64,000 bases of DNA from Cytospora piceicola (taxonomy: Eukaryota > Ascomycota > Sordariomycetes > Diaporthales > Cytosporaceae): positions 992,001-1,056,000 of the forward strand of contig JALQBC010000007.1 in assembly GCA_023375675.1 (NCBI GenBank). The letters are read 5' to 3'. The notes under the pieces were generated by a model. That model saw only the letters and a list, made by a program, of their open reading frames with translations, made no database searches and was not told the origin of the DNA. Positions 1 through 10,838 of the stretch are shown piece by piece. Each line of letters begins with the position of its first letter. Within the stretch, counting starts at the first letter, position 1. The position numbers and the translations under genes were made by a program.

Positions 1-1649
1 TGACCCGAAACCTTTATCATTTGGGACGGTCGGATTGCCAGTATAAGCGAAGTGAATGAAGGATGTTGCCATTGATTCGGCCAAGGCTTTTTCCTCCTCA
101 GAAACCTGGCCTTCTGGGAAAACGCCGTTGGAAATGTAATTGTAATCGCTGCCGTGGGGGGCGCCGACATATGGCATACCCATGGCCTTGAACATCGGCG
201 TCAACATGCTCTGATTCAGGTCATAGAGACGGACACCGGCAAAGCTGGGATCTAACGACTTTGACTGCCTCGACATCTCGTACCCAAAATCAATTGACGA
301 GCAGGTGAACAATGCGTCTCGCAGTATTCGGGATACACGGTACCAGTGGACTGGAACAACGGGGTCGGACTCGGTCTTTGTACTCTCGTAGTTTCTTACC
401 TCGGTCTCAAAGTCAGAGACCGGATAGAGAGAAAACAGTTGACTGTAGTCGTCATCTGTGAGGGCATGAGCGAAGCCTTGGATTGGCACTTTCATGTTCT
501 CTTCCTCCTGAAACAAATGAGCGGGTCCTGCGTTCATGGCACCGTCGTCGTCAGTCCAGCCAAAAACGACGGGAATACCTGGAATTTATCAGCGTTGCAC
601 ATAGGAGTGGATTATGAGGGGTGAGAAGCACCTTTGGAGAATCTGCCAGACTTGTACAGAACACTTGGACGATCGGGAAGTATATCCCCATCGACGGACG
701 GAATAAAGGTGAACAGGCCCATTGGGGGATGATTGTACACCGAATACTCAATAGCCACGTCCAACAGTTTATCCATGGGTATCTCTCGCAGACACCTGAG
801 AGTTTCTTCGTCCATCTCAAGCCCGCATTCCAGTTTCTCTGCAACGGCACGAGTATGTATCTCAGTCGCATCGCTCGTGATATTCAACGCAGTGCCTGGA
901 GGCCCCGACATAGCCCATGCCTGAGTAAAAGGCACCCCATGCTCACCTCCGTAAGCCATAAAATGCAGAGAAGTCATAGTACCCCCGGCACTCAATCCAA
1001 AGGCCGTGATCCTGTCCGGATCACCACCGAAGGCCGCAATATTGTCTTTGACCCATTGGAGTCCCTCCCTCTGGTCTCGCATCCCCACATTGAGCGAATT
1101 CTGGTCTTTCAGGACGGGAAGTCGGGCGTACCCGAAGATGGTGAGGCGGAAGTTGATTGCCACGTAGATGATGGGCTTGCCGATCGATGTTGAGAGCGTG
1201 ATGAGGTTGTCGGGATCCCAGTGAGGGTCTTCCGCAGAGCCTCTGACGAGTCCACCAGTATAAATGTGGACAATGACAGGCAAATTGTCTTCAGAAGAGG
1301 TCCCAGCTGGTCTTGCGATCCGAAGATTGAGGCAGTCTTCACTGATGTCAGGTGTCTCGGCGAAGACAGGCGGGGCGGCAGCCTTTGACTGCGGGCATGC
1401 TGGGCCTGGTGTTGTGGCATCGAGTACGCTTCCTTCGGGAGGAACATATGGTTCCGGGGGCGCGAAACGGCGATGGCCAGACGTATCATGGGCATATTTA
1501 ACGTTATGGAAATGTTCTATAGGGCCACTTGACACGCCGTGATACGCGACATGGCTCCTCTCAAGCTCAACCACAGGCTCCGTGGCGACGGCAGAGATAA
1601 TCATGGAGAGACCAACTATGGCCGTCTGTAGAAATACCGGCAATGTCAT
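1..1649 (-). CDS. secreted type-B carboxylesterase/lipase, 3' end cut by window edge
   Basis: An alpha/beta-hydrolase of the carboxylesterase type B family, expected to hydrolyse carboxyl esters outside the cell. The ATG at 1649 begins a hydrophobic signal peptide (residues 1 to about 22). The nucleophile elbow is GLSAG with Ser220, and a PHGSD segment near residue 480 should carry the catalytic His. The oxyanion loop reads YTGG (residues 130-133) where HGGG or YGGG is usual. One intron fits: donor after 632, acceptor at 580-579, exon 2 from 578; the join gives FSKGIPVVFGW and keeps phase. Exon 2 stays open to base 1, so the C-terminus lies outside the window. Family assignment is firm; the substrate is unknown. 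Confidence 0.88.
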
Positions 1650-2108
1650 TTTGTGAGAAAAGTGGCTGGCAGAGAGGACATCGGTTGTGTGATGAAGGGA
1701 TCGTTGGTAATGCCGGACGAAGCTGAGAAGCCATGAGATTTTGCGTCGGTTTTAAGATCACCTGGTTCTCCCTTGTACACTGGGAAGTCCACCTGAGAAA
1801 GATCTACACACCGAGCTGAATATGCTCCTCGCAGATTGTGACGGAGCAGGATGGCAGGGTCAAGGTGGCTGTAATATGCAGCCATCTGTGTGTTGGTTCA
1901 CTAAGCGGGGCAACTTCGTAGCAAGAAGCGGTGGAAAGCTTTGACGCACTGATCATGATTCATAATTGGCTAAGTCTTATCATATTGTTAACACGGGTGC
2001 AGGTTTAGGTGATCGCGAGGAGAAGGCGTGAGCGCTATAGCAAATGTATTCGAACTTTCCAAGTTTCTACCTGGCTACAACGGTCGCTTCGGTCAATTTG
2101 AATGAATA
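1650..2108. other. intergenic, upstream of the esterase
   Basis: This gap lies between the esterase start and the 3' end of the CorA-like gene. An open frame at 1646-1885 on the minus strand has no recognisable domain and overlaps the esterase start, so I do not call it. Nothing else is seen. Confidence 0.6.
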
Positions 2109-4826
2109 CTACGACCTTTTGGTTGGTTTGCGACCCACATAGCAGTTTTTGAAGAGATTTTTCATGTTTCCCGCCTCCAGATCTCCCTTCCCAGGGTTGT
2201 TTTGGCCCCTTTTTGACCATGCAGGCGCCATCCACAGCCACAGCCCGTAAAGAAACATAAGAACCACAGTGAGCGGGATAACAACTTCGATATAAGCCGT
2301 CGTCTCTGCAGTCGAGTTCCGGAATGACACCAAGTCCGTTGTGAATATTGTAGCAACGAACGTCCCGGGCAGGAAAAGGATTGTCATCAACGAGAGCGTC
2401 TTCATTGCCTTTGAATCGGACAGTGCTTCTCTCGCCAGATTTATCGACATGACGTTATCTTGTTGGGCAATCATGGAATACAACTGAGACCCAATTAGCA
2501 CACGAACAGTAACAGTATTAATACGAGTATACGCGTCCAAGCGGTCCGTTTATTGCTCACAAGGTTTTTCAAACTGTCAATCCTGCCCGGCATTCGCTCG
2601 ATGTCCAACTGGTGAGACTTTGCCCAGCGGTCGTAGCGTTGGATATCGAGAAGCATCCGACTTTTCTCTTCCAGATTGTTCGTGAGTGCCGTCACAAGTT
2701 TGTCCTCAAACTGTCGGCGACGGGCTAGCTCCACGACCTCCATGCTGGCTTCATGGAGCGAATTGCTCTGCTTTGCGAGCCCCCAGTAGTTCGGTTCTAA
2801 GCCATCACCATCACAGGCTTTGACTCGAGCTATGGAAGTCGACCTCCTTGATTTTTGAAGCTCATCCATGATGTGTCGCTCTACCTCCTCCACCTTCTTT
2901 AGGACCTCTTTGAACTGCTTAGAGGTGACATCATAATGGTTGACAAAGAGGCAATACGGGAGCAACAAATGATGGTAGTCGAAATCCTTTGCTTTTGACT
3001 TCGTATCCTCAAGGACCTTCTTCATGTCGACATCAGTACCGCTCTGGACTAGGCCTGAAAGCTTCCTTGCCCGGTCAGGGTCGTCGGGGTCTGCCTTGCC
3101 GACAAGGAACATAGACCAGAACCCGCTGCTGTAGTAGGGGGTTTGAATGATATAGACTATGAGTGTTGGTCAGCCTGCACATTCCATGCATGAGGTTCTA
3201 CTGCTCTCTTACATATGCACAGCTCTCTGCCCTTTCCTGTCGGGAGGATTTCGCAAGAGCCCATGTCAAGTCTGCGAAAACTGTTGTAGTCTTCGTTCCC
3301 CATCGCAAAAAATTCAGCGATCAATTTGATGGTCTCTTCGTCCATAAGTCCCCCGTCTTTGCCAAGTGCATCAAAAGACTTGAATGACTTTTGATCTTTT
3401 GCTTTACGAATTCTGAGTGCCATGAGTGAGATTCAAGGTCTTGTTAAGCTTCTTTTCAGAGGATGGGAAACTGACAGCAAAGAGCATAAGGTATGCGTGG
3501 CTTCGGGGCTAACATCTTCAGTCACCATGTGCTCAAGCTTTTGCTGCTCAACCTCCACATTGGAGATATCTAGAAGGTCCAATTCGTCTTTCACCCACGA
3601 GAAGTATTCGTCGAGTGTATCTTTCTTCAGAGGATCTCCTAGATTCTTCCACTTCAGTTTTGGTGGCCCCATGGCGCTAGGCTCCCCTGCGTTGCCTCGT
3701 TCTCGTCGTATTTCAGAGGTTAGCAATTCAGGATCGTGATCTTCTTTGCATCGCGGAACGATGTTCCAAATCTCGACGTACATCGCTCCTCCTGTAGCTT
3801 CACCCAACGGTTCCTGGGATAGGTCAAGGACATGGCGTTGCTTCGGGCGTATTTTGTCCTCCAGAGGGTCCACAGCTGTGGCCTCTGTCGTTCTTTCTTT
3901 GTCGGCTGCAGAACCACCGTCATCATTGGGCATGTCGCTGCCTGAAAAGACAGGAAGTGTTATGAATTGGACATCTCCCCCAAGGATTCGATTGTGCCAG
4001 ACGTCCTGCAGATTGTGCTGGTCGATGTCGGTCAAGCGGAATGGCAATTCCGACACCCAGGATGCCAAGTTAGGATCAATTATCACAGTATTGTCCGTGT
4101 CTCGGCCTGTGAGAGCTGCCTCGAAATCAAAGCCGCTAACTCTAACGTTGATAATTGGCGCGATGCTGAAGAGCTTCTGGTCCTTGCGTTTCAGCAATAC
4201 GGCCACGATTAAGCTCTCTCCGATGCCCATCTTAGCCCCTTCGTCCTCCTGGACTACCCATATCGCTCCGTTGGGTCCGTGCTATGCTCAGTTTACACGA
4301 TTAGCTGGCATCTGACTGACTGATCACTTGCTGCCATGCCAGGGCAAACATCGTCCCATGAAGTGAATAAAACACTTAAACTTACCATAGGTCCCAGCGA
4401 CGAGGTGAAAGTAGTGGAGCTTTGTCTGATACCTTTATAAGGGCTTTCAGGAGCGTACTTCATGACCACTGGTGCAGTCCTTTCGCTCGTGAATCGAAGC
4501 ATAACATTTGCCCTGCGAGCTCTTCGATGACTCTTCTTCGATTGGAACTCGAACTTTATGGCCAGAAGTGTCGCGTAGTCATTGTCCCCGGGGTTGCCTG
4601 TCATCGTTCCGTGAACGGACGCAATAATCCTGGCCTTGATGACGAAGGATTCGCCACGGTCCATGAGGTTTGCTCGCTGATGCGAGGCTCCGGAGACGTT
4701 GTACACCATCATTCCAATCCGAGCTGATGAGTTTTGAAGTTGTGCGTGGACAGGCTTGATGTGCCTTACGACGGGGAAGTTGTGTGTTGCGAACGAGATC
4801 TGTTCGACGGAGCTGACAGACACCAT
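2109..4826 (-). CDS. fungal CorA-like membrane protein with long N-terminal domain
   Basis: The C-terminal part matches fungal CorA-like (Mg2+ transporter superfamily) proteins: a charged helical region, then QDN and a stretch ending MTILFLPGTFVATIF (first membrane helix), then a second helix around VVIPLTVVLMFLYGLWLW. The canonical GMN motif after helix 1 is absent (FTTD instead), so Mg2+ transport is uncertain. The N-terminal part (NVSGASHQRANLMDRGES, later SESLIVAVLLKRKD-like text) resembles a conserved fungal hypothetical domain. Four introns keep frame: 4282-4385, 3413-3475, 3157-3212 and 2484-2560, giving about 805 aa. The start at 4826 is weak because a stop codon sits directly upstream; a further 5' exon is possible. 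The region could instead be two adjacent genes, with the split near 3.4 kb. Confidence 0.7.
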
Positions 4827-6133
4827 TCATGCAGGGCAATTCGTTCATTTATTTCAGTTCCGCTACTCACCAGAGATGCACCTATGGTCAGCATGGCTTG
4901 CGCCACAGCTGAAGTTGCAATCTATAGGGTTACACAATATCATGAACACCCCTATCAGCAAGTCGTTAGTTGTAACACCAGTTGACTAATATGATTTCGA
5001 GGCTTGATTTCATTGATCTATCCGATAGAGCTCTAGATGAGGGGCAATGGGGTAGGCGCCCCGGGGGCTATATAAAAGCCATTTACAGCTTTTCAAATTG
5101 CTTTTGGACAGCCACAAAATCACACCGATCCACTGGTTGAAGATTAGATAGTCTCGTGCTGCATGTAACCTCTTGCGGATTATTGTGACATTCGTTCTGA
5201 TGATTACGCATGAGTGAGTGGTGCAGTTCGAATGAGACCAAACCACAAAAAACTCGCCATAGAAGCTTCGCAGCTTTCTGCATAGTTACTATTGAAATGA
5301 ATGTATTTATTCATGGTATTGTAGTACTCGTGTCCCTGTAGTGATAAAATCTGCGTTGCCACACGTGGGTATTGGCGACCAGTTAGGTGTGTCTAAATGT
5401 GCGTGCGTCCTAGGAACTAAGTACCTAGGTAGTACCCAAGACCTAGGTACCTAGGTACATTGGTTGGTTCTCTTCAATGTTCAGTCTGGCGCTACGCAAC
5501 TAACTGTCAGACCTCCTGCGATCAGATCATTTTCAGCTGCCAGACACCTAACCCCCTTATGCAATTAAACAAAAAAATGAGGTTCATTTTGCCACCTTCC
5601 GTTGTCGGGATAGACCTGGTGGATTGAGATATAAAATGTGTTCAAGGTGGCTGGGAACGGGCCAATTGAATATTGATGCCTGGAAAAATGCCTGGAAGAT
5701 GCTGGGAATACCATAGTCTTTGCATGACCTGGATGAATACCCTAGGGTATCTGTTGTAGATCTGGGGACCCCATAACATAGGAGATGGATCAAACAAGAA
5801 GGGTCTTTCAAAGTTGTACAAGTGGTCCGTTTGGATGGATGGCCGTCCAATCTGCCTTAGCTGTATATCAAGGATCAAGCCTAAGTACTCAAGCACACTC
5901 AACAACTTCAAATAGAGTAATTTTTTGGGAACCTCCACCACCACGTACATGGCCGGGGCCGTGCTGGCTACCAGAAAAGATGTAGGTGAGACTAATTATA
6001 AAAGCATACATTTGTATAAAGTGGGTACGTTGATCATATAGAAACTGTAACATGCCGGGAGCGTGTTTCGGGGACATCCTACTTTACAACACTCCATTGA
6101 CCACTCAGGTGTTCTCCCCACCCTAGACTCCCG
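4827..6133. other. intergenic, no gene recognised
   Basis: This 1.3 kb holds the palindromic CCTAGG cluster described separately, a TATAAAA string near 5070 with no gene after it, and several short open frames (for example 5642-5950, minus) without domains. It contains the CorA-like gene's promoter. Confidence 0.6.
5421..5460. repeat. cluster of palindromic ACCTAGGT motifs
   Basis: Three copies of the self-complementary octamer ACCTAGGT fall within about 40 bases, two of them nearly adjacent. The same motif or its CCTAGG core recurs at about 21695, 41921, 54247 and 56629. The motif is seen directly; any function is unknown. Confidence 0.7.
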
Positions 6134-7435
6134 TTACATGATGATACAACGGCCCCTTTTCTCAATTGCTTGGATCCGGTCCGTAAGTGACCGCATCGCT
6201 TCCTCATTCATCCTTCTCTCATCCCGTAGCGTGTTTTCCATCTCGGACAGCATGCCCTGATAGTGCTCCTTAAGCGCATCGATAAGACCCTGGTTCTGCT
6301 GGGCAGAGTTCTTCATCATGTTCTCCATATCTGCCAGCTCCCGCTGATGTTCCTCCTTCATCTGTATCAGCTCGTGCATGATCTGGCGTCCGGCCGTGGT
6401 GTCTTTCAGCGCCAGGTTATCCTTGCCCAACTCCTCTTGCAGCTGCAAGTAGATAGGCTTCTTGCTGGTGAGCCTGCTGGCGATCTTCTGCGCAGACTCA
6501 GGCGTGCCGCTGTGCCGGACGGTCTCGGCCCCCATGGCCAGGAGGAGTTTCCAAAACTTCTGCTTCAGCTCATCCTCGCGCTTGACACCTTCTTCTTTGG
6601 TTACTCTATCCCACATGCTCGTGGCTAGGATCACGTTCTTGAGGTTCTCCTCGCCGGTGAGTTTCTTGAACATATCCAGGTTCTTGATGCCGTGGTGAGT
6701 GACACGCCGATCGGTGATGGGGTGCAGGTAGATAATGCCGGAAAGCTTGATCTTCTGCTTGTAAGCTACGGTCAGATAGTCCGCGATCAACTCTAGGACC
6801 TCGGTATCGGAAAGGTTGGTGTCGGAAAACCCGGGCGTATCGACGAATTTGACTATCTGTCCGTTGATATTACCCTCAACGACCTGGATGTCCTGTGTGC
6901 ATGAGGTTAGGTCGTGGCCAATCTTGAGATCGGTCCGTCCGGTGACTTTCGATATGAACGTGGTTTTCCCGGAGCCAGTCATCCTGGCAGTCGAGTCAGC
7001 AAAGTGACGGCACATCTGGATTTCCCTGAAGATTATCTGCCCAGCCGATGAAAATCCTTGGACGCAAACATACCCCATGACAGCAATAACTGCGTTCTTA
7101 CCCCTGAACGAGTTGTACATCGACCTCCCATACTTCAGTCCTTCGTTCACGAGGTTTCCACTTTCTTTCGCACTTCCTGTATCGCGATGGAAATCCTCGA
7201 GTGTGTGACCTGAGAGCCGCTCGGCTATAGAGGTGACACCATCATCGTGCTCGGGTTCATATGGCATCTGCGGCACCTCGTGCGGGCCTGCAAGCGTTCC
7301 TCCTGCGCCAGCATCATGGCTCGGCGGGTCCCGAGGGTGCTTGACTTCGGGCTCGTCACTGACGTCACTTACGTCGTCAGAATTGGGGATGATGTCGAAA
7401 TCATCTTCTGAGATGGGCGTGTGGATTGTAGCCAT
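6134..7435 (-). CDS. AIG1/GIMAP-like GTPase with coiled coil and C-terminal CaaX box
   Basis: A P-loop GTPase-like protein of about 403 aa. Residues 1-110 are acidic and probably disordered. An intron at 6984-7073 interrupts the nucleotide-binding motif; after splicing it reads GMTGSGKT (121-128). The DTPGF switch motif follows at 169-173. The usual NKxD base-recognition motif is replaced by TSMWD, as expected for divergent AIG1-type proteins. A charged region from about 300 to 395 looks like a coiled coil. The last four residues are CIIM, a good farnesylation signal, so the protein is probably membrane anchored. It diverges from the MFS gene at 8274. The cellular role is not known; the GIMAP comparison is by motif only. 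Confidence 0.82.
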   Translation of the reverse strand: MATIHTPISEDDFDIIPNSDDVSDVSDEPEVKHPRDPPSHDAGAGGTLAGPHEVPQMPYEPEHDDGVTSIAERLSGHTLEDFHRDTGSAKESGNLVNEGLKYGRSMYNSFRGKNAVIAVMGYVCVQGFSSAGQIIFREIQMCRHFADSTARMTGSGKTTFISKVTGRTDLKIGHDLTSCTQDIQVVEGNINGQIVKFVDTPGFSDTNLSDTEVLELIADYLTVAYKQKIKLSGIIYLHPITDRRVTHHGIKNLDMFKKLTGEENLKNVILATSMWDRVTKEEGVKREDELKQKFWKLLLAMGAETVRHSGTPESAQKIASRLTSKKPIYLQLQEELGKDNLALKDTTAGRQIMHELIQMKEEHQRELADMENMMKNSAQQNQGLIDALKEHYQGMLSEMENTLRDERRMNEEAMRSLTDRIQAIEKRGRCIIM

Positions 7436-8273
7436 GGTGTTGAAGTCCGGTGAGGAGTGTATTATGCGGTGGAGAATTGGTGGGGAGGGTGGATGTTGAC
7501 GGTTTGATTATTGTTGTAAACGAAGCGCGCACGTATCACCACTTAAGTGTTTAGGCGTTTGGTTTGGTTTGTTTCTTATCTAATCCTGTGCAGTGGCAAA
7601 CGAAACACGGTGTGCCACATAATGCAGGTGGCCTCCCGCAGGAGTAACGAAGTCGAGCGCTGGGAGGCTCGGCGCTTATTGGAGCTGGAACCGACTCACA
7701 ATAGCCACCCAAGCATTGTCGGTATCATCCAAGTGGTCTAGAGGTTGGGCTCGGGTGGAGTACACTTATGAAATGTACGTCGGGTTGGAAAGGTAAATCC
7801 ATTAGCAGCCACTGATTTTGGCCAATGGCAACGTATTTTGTGGACATAATCGGAAGATCTGGTAACTTTGGTAGCTTTGATAACTTTGGTAGCTTTGATA
7901 ACTTTGGTAGCTTTAGTAACTTTGATGACTTTGGCAATCTTTGGTGAACTCGTACACACTTTTGATGTACATCCAGGTTTGACTCCGCCTACCCAATTTA
8001 TCGACAGGTATAATTAAAATACCCAGATGTTCATTCCTTGAAAAGAAACGCCTACGTGCGTACCCAAGTGTAAACAGGTGCGTTGAAATAGGTGCGTTAC
8101 AAAAAGAGGGCCCGGATTATGTAAGCGACATCTCACTGGCGCAGCGATTCCGTCCTGTTCTAGAAAGTGGAGGCAGAGCATTCTTCATTGTGTCTCTCAA
8201 GAAGCTGCTTAATATCCAAGTGTGTCTACTCCTCTTATTGAAAACAACTGAACATCTGCCCATCCAACGAGCC
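7436..8273. other. divergent promoter region
   Basis: This is shared upstream DNA of the GTPase (minus) and the MFS transporter (plus). It carries the 9-bp tandem repeat at 7861-7940. No gene is seen. Confidence 0.6.
7861..7940. repeat. 9-bp tandem minisatellite, about nine copies
   Basis: A run of 9-base units of consensus GRTARCTTT, organised partly as 18-base pairs (TAACTTTGGTAGCTTTGA). Read on the minus strand it would encode KLPKLSKLPKL-like text, which explains two spurious open frames here. Confidence 0.85.
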
Positions 8274-9830
8274 ATGGCTGTCACTTTACACAAGGTCGCC
8301 ACCGAGCTCGGCTTCCTCACCATCTTCCATGCCCCTCGCGATGTGCACGTTATATTCCTCACCCGATTCCTGCGGATGCTCGCCTACGGCGGCGTCTCGC
8401 TCATCCTCGCCATGTACTTCGCCGAACTCGGATTTGCCGACATCAGGATCGGTCTCTTCATGACGCTGACCCTGCTCGGTGACGTCCTGATCTCGCTTCT
8501 CCTGACGCTCACGGCCGATGGTATGGGGCGGCGGCGGACCCTCCTGCTCGGCTCCGGCTCCATGCTGGTCTCTGGTGTCGTCTTCGCCGTGGGAAGTAAC
8601 TACTGGCTCCTGCTGGTCGCCGCTGTGATCGGCGTCATCTCCGTATCCGGCAACGAGATCGGGCCGTTCCGGGCAGTGGAGGAGAGCACCCTCGCGGGGC
8701 TTGTCGGCGAGGAGGGACGGTCTGACGTTTTCGCCTGGTACGTTGTAGTTGGCACGTTCGGGAGCGCCGTGGGCCTCTCGGGAGCTGGTTGGGTCGTCGA
8801 GGGGTTCAAGAAAAAGGCTGGCTGGGAGGAGCTAGATGCTTACCGAGTGGTATTTTGGCTCTATGCGCTTATTGGGCTGATCAAGGCCGTGCTCACTTTC
8901 CTTTTGAGCACACGCTGCGAGGTCAACGGCTACCATCCAGTCCAGGGCAACTCCAGTGCGCCCGAGCCGGCCGACCAGAGCGAGCGTGACGGGTTCCTCG
9001 CACCAGATCGTATGCCAGAGGACGGAGACGGCCAGCCACTGCGGTCCGCGTCATCGACCCCGGCATCTCCGCCGAAGAAGCCCAAGATGGGGTTCATGCA
9101 GCTATTCGCAAGATCGCGAGATCGCAAGGACTTCACTCTGCTCAGGCTATGCCTACTCTTCGCCGTGGATAGCTTAGCAAGCGGCATGGTTCCATACTCG
9201 CTCATCAACTTCTATGTGGACAGGAAATTCCACATGCCGAAGAGCACTGTGGGCACTATCATGTCTGCAACCTGGATCATGTCAAGTATAGGTAATATCT
9301 TCGCCTCAGCAATCTCGAAGCGCATTGGTCTCGTCAAGACCATGGTCTTCACCCACCTCCCATCTGCCATCTTCCTCATGCTTTTGCCGACGCCGCGAGT
9401 TGTCTGGCTCACAGTCATCTTCTTGATCGGCCGTGGCACCCTCGCAAGCATGGACCAGGCCCCGCGATCAGCCTTCCTGAGCAAGGTCGTTCAAGCTGAG
9501 GAACGAACAGCAGTGATGGGAATCGTGAATGTGGTCAAGACGCTGAGTCAAAGTGGCGGCCCGACTTTCACTGGCATGCTGGCCGGAAAGGACAGGTTCT
9601 GGATTGCCTTTGTCGTGGCCGGCGCCTTGAAATCTTCTTATGACTTGGGCATGTTGGCAATGTTCCTCAAGGTAGAGAAACAAGGCGGGCAACCTCCAGC
9701 AGGGGAATCGATCAGGCTACAAGAGGAGACCACTCAAGCTGACCTCGGCGACGAGTTTGATTTCACGGATGATGAAGATTCTGAAATCGAGGAGACTGGA
9801 AAAGCGCAAGGAAGGTCTTCGGGGATCTAA
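8274..9830 (+). CDS. MFS transporter, substrate unknown
   Basis: A 518-residue major facilitator protein without introns. I choose the ATG at 8274 because it has a strong context (GCCATGGC) and begins the conserved part; an upstream TTG-initiated reading adds only 28 unconvincing residues. Features include hydrophobic segments consistent with two six-helix halves, an MFS loop motif (DGMGRRR) after the second or third helix, a long hydrophilic central loop (about residues 225-285, rich in S, P, E), and an acidic C-terminal tail (DEFDFTDDEDSEIEE). It should act as a secondary transporter, but nothing in the sequence fixes substrate or membrane. It converges with the kinase gene downstream. Confidence 0.85.
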   Translation: MAVTLHKVATELGFLTIFHAPRDVHVIFLTRFLRMLAYGGVSLILAMYFAELGFADIRIGLFMTLTLLGDVLISLLLTLTADGMGRRRTLLLGSGSMLVSGVVFAVGSNYWLLLVAAVIGVISVSGNEIGPFRAVEESTLAGLVGEEGRSDVFAWYVVVGTFGSAVGLSGAGWVVEGFKKKAGWEELDAYRVVFWLYALIGLIKAVLTFLLSTRCEVNGYHPVQGNSSAPEPADQSERDGFLAPDRMPEDGDGQPLRSASSTPASPPKKPKMGFMQLFARSRDRKDFTLLRLCLLFAVDSLASGMVPYSLINFYVDRKFHMPKSTVGTIMSATWIMSSIGNIFASAISKRIGLVKTMVFTHLPSAIFLMLLPTPRVVWLTVIFLIGRGTLASMDQAPRSAFLSKVVQAEERTAVMGIVNVVKTLSQSGGPTFTGMLAGKDRFWIAFVVAGALKSSYDLGMLAMFLKVEKQGGQPPAGESIRLQEETTQADLGDEFDFTDDEDSEIEETGKAQGRSSGI

Positions 9831-10838
9831 TCTCTGGCTTGTGGATTGGGCTGTTAAGATGTAATAACTGGATTAGGCGTGAAAATATTGATAACGTATC
9901 TACATCGCAGGGGGCCGCGTATAGTATCATAGTATTATATTGGCTGGTGAGAATATTACTTTACACACTATGAAGGTGCCTCTGAATCATGTAGATGGAT
10001 AATCAGGTAAACTTAGTAGCATGGGAGCCCTGAACCTTACTACTATTATGAAGGCGACTCAACGCTGGACACGGTAGGTGGCAGGTTCTCCACAATAACA
10101 GCGTACAAGATCCAGGCCATCATTAAATTCGGAAAGCTTCCAGTCTATATCATTTATGCCTATAGTGATGAGGGAATCATGCATGGCACCTGGGTAATCT
10201 CAAAAGAGATAGCGAAGCTGGAGAGTGTAGCGGACCTGAGATACAGAGCAGTATTTTAGCTGGTATAATTCGGTTGGAAATATAGTAGTACTGGTTACCT
10301 ACTTGTTTGAAAAGGTGTATAACTAGCCTTTGACATTAGGTGATGATCTAGCATATATGAGACATTATATCATAAGGTTAAACCATGGCCTGATGAATGC
10401 GGAAGAACGAGCGCTTGAAGCTGATGATCAAGACTCTGCAGGTCCAGCAGCTAACATTCAACAGGCTTTGGGCTAAATATTCATAGTAAAGTATACACGC
10501 TTGCCCAGAAATGCTTGCTCAACGACCCAGAAGAGTTTGCCGTAAGAAAGCTCCAAGCAGCCGCTTATTGCCCTGGTGCAAGAGGGTGCGCTCGGGCGAC
10601 CATTATAAATATGTAATCGATTTATTATAGTCACACAGGTTCATAAGCGTAGTTTATGGGGTTGTAATCTCTGTCATCGCTTTATTCCGCGTAATTGAAA
10701 TTCTCATACTATTGATTTGTTTGAAGCTACCGTAACACAGGTGCTGTGCGAAGTTTAACAGATGACCAAACTAATCTTGTTTGGCAAGGCTGAATTCTAG
10801 AGCATTCTTCTTTTTGTCCGGGAAATACAAATATCAGC
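9831..10838. other. AT-rich convergent intergenic region
   Basis: This gap lies between two convergent genes. It is visibly AT-rich and lacks credible frames. A decayed repeat is possible but I cannot identify one. Confidence 0.55.

Noticed and set aside
1646..1885. 79-codon minus-strand frame upstream of the esterase
   Set aside because: No domain, overlaps the esterase start region and would leave no promoter.
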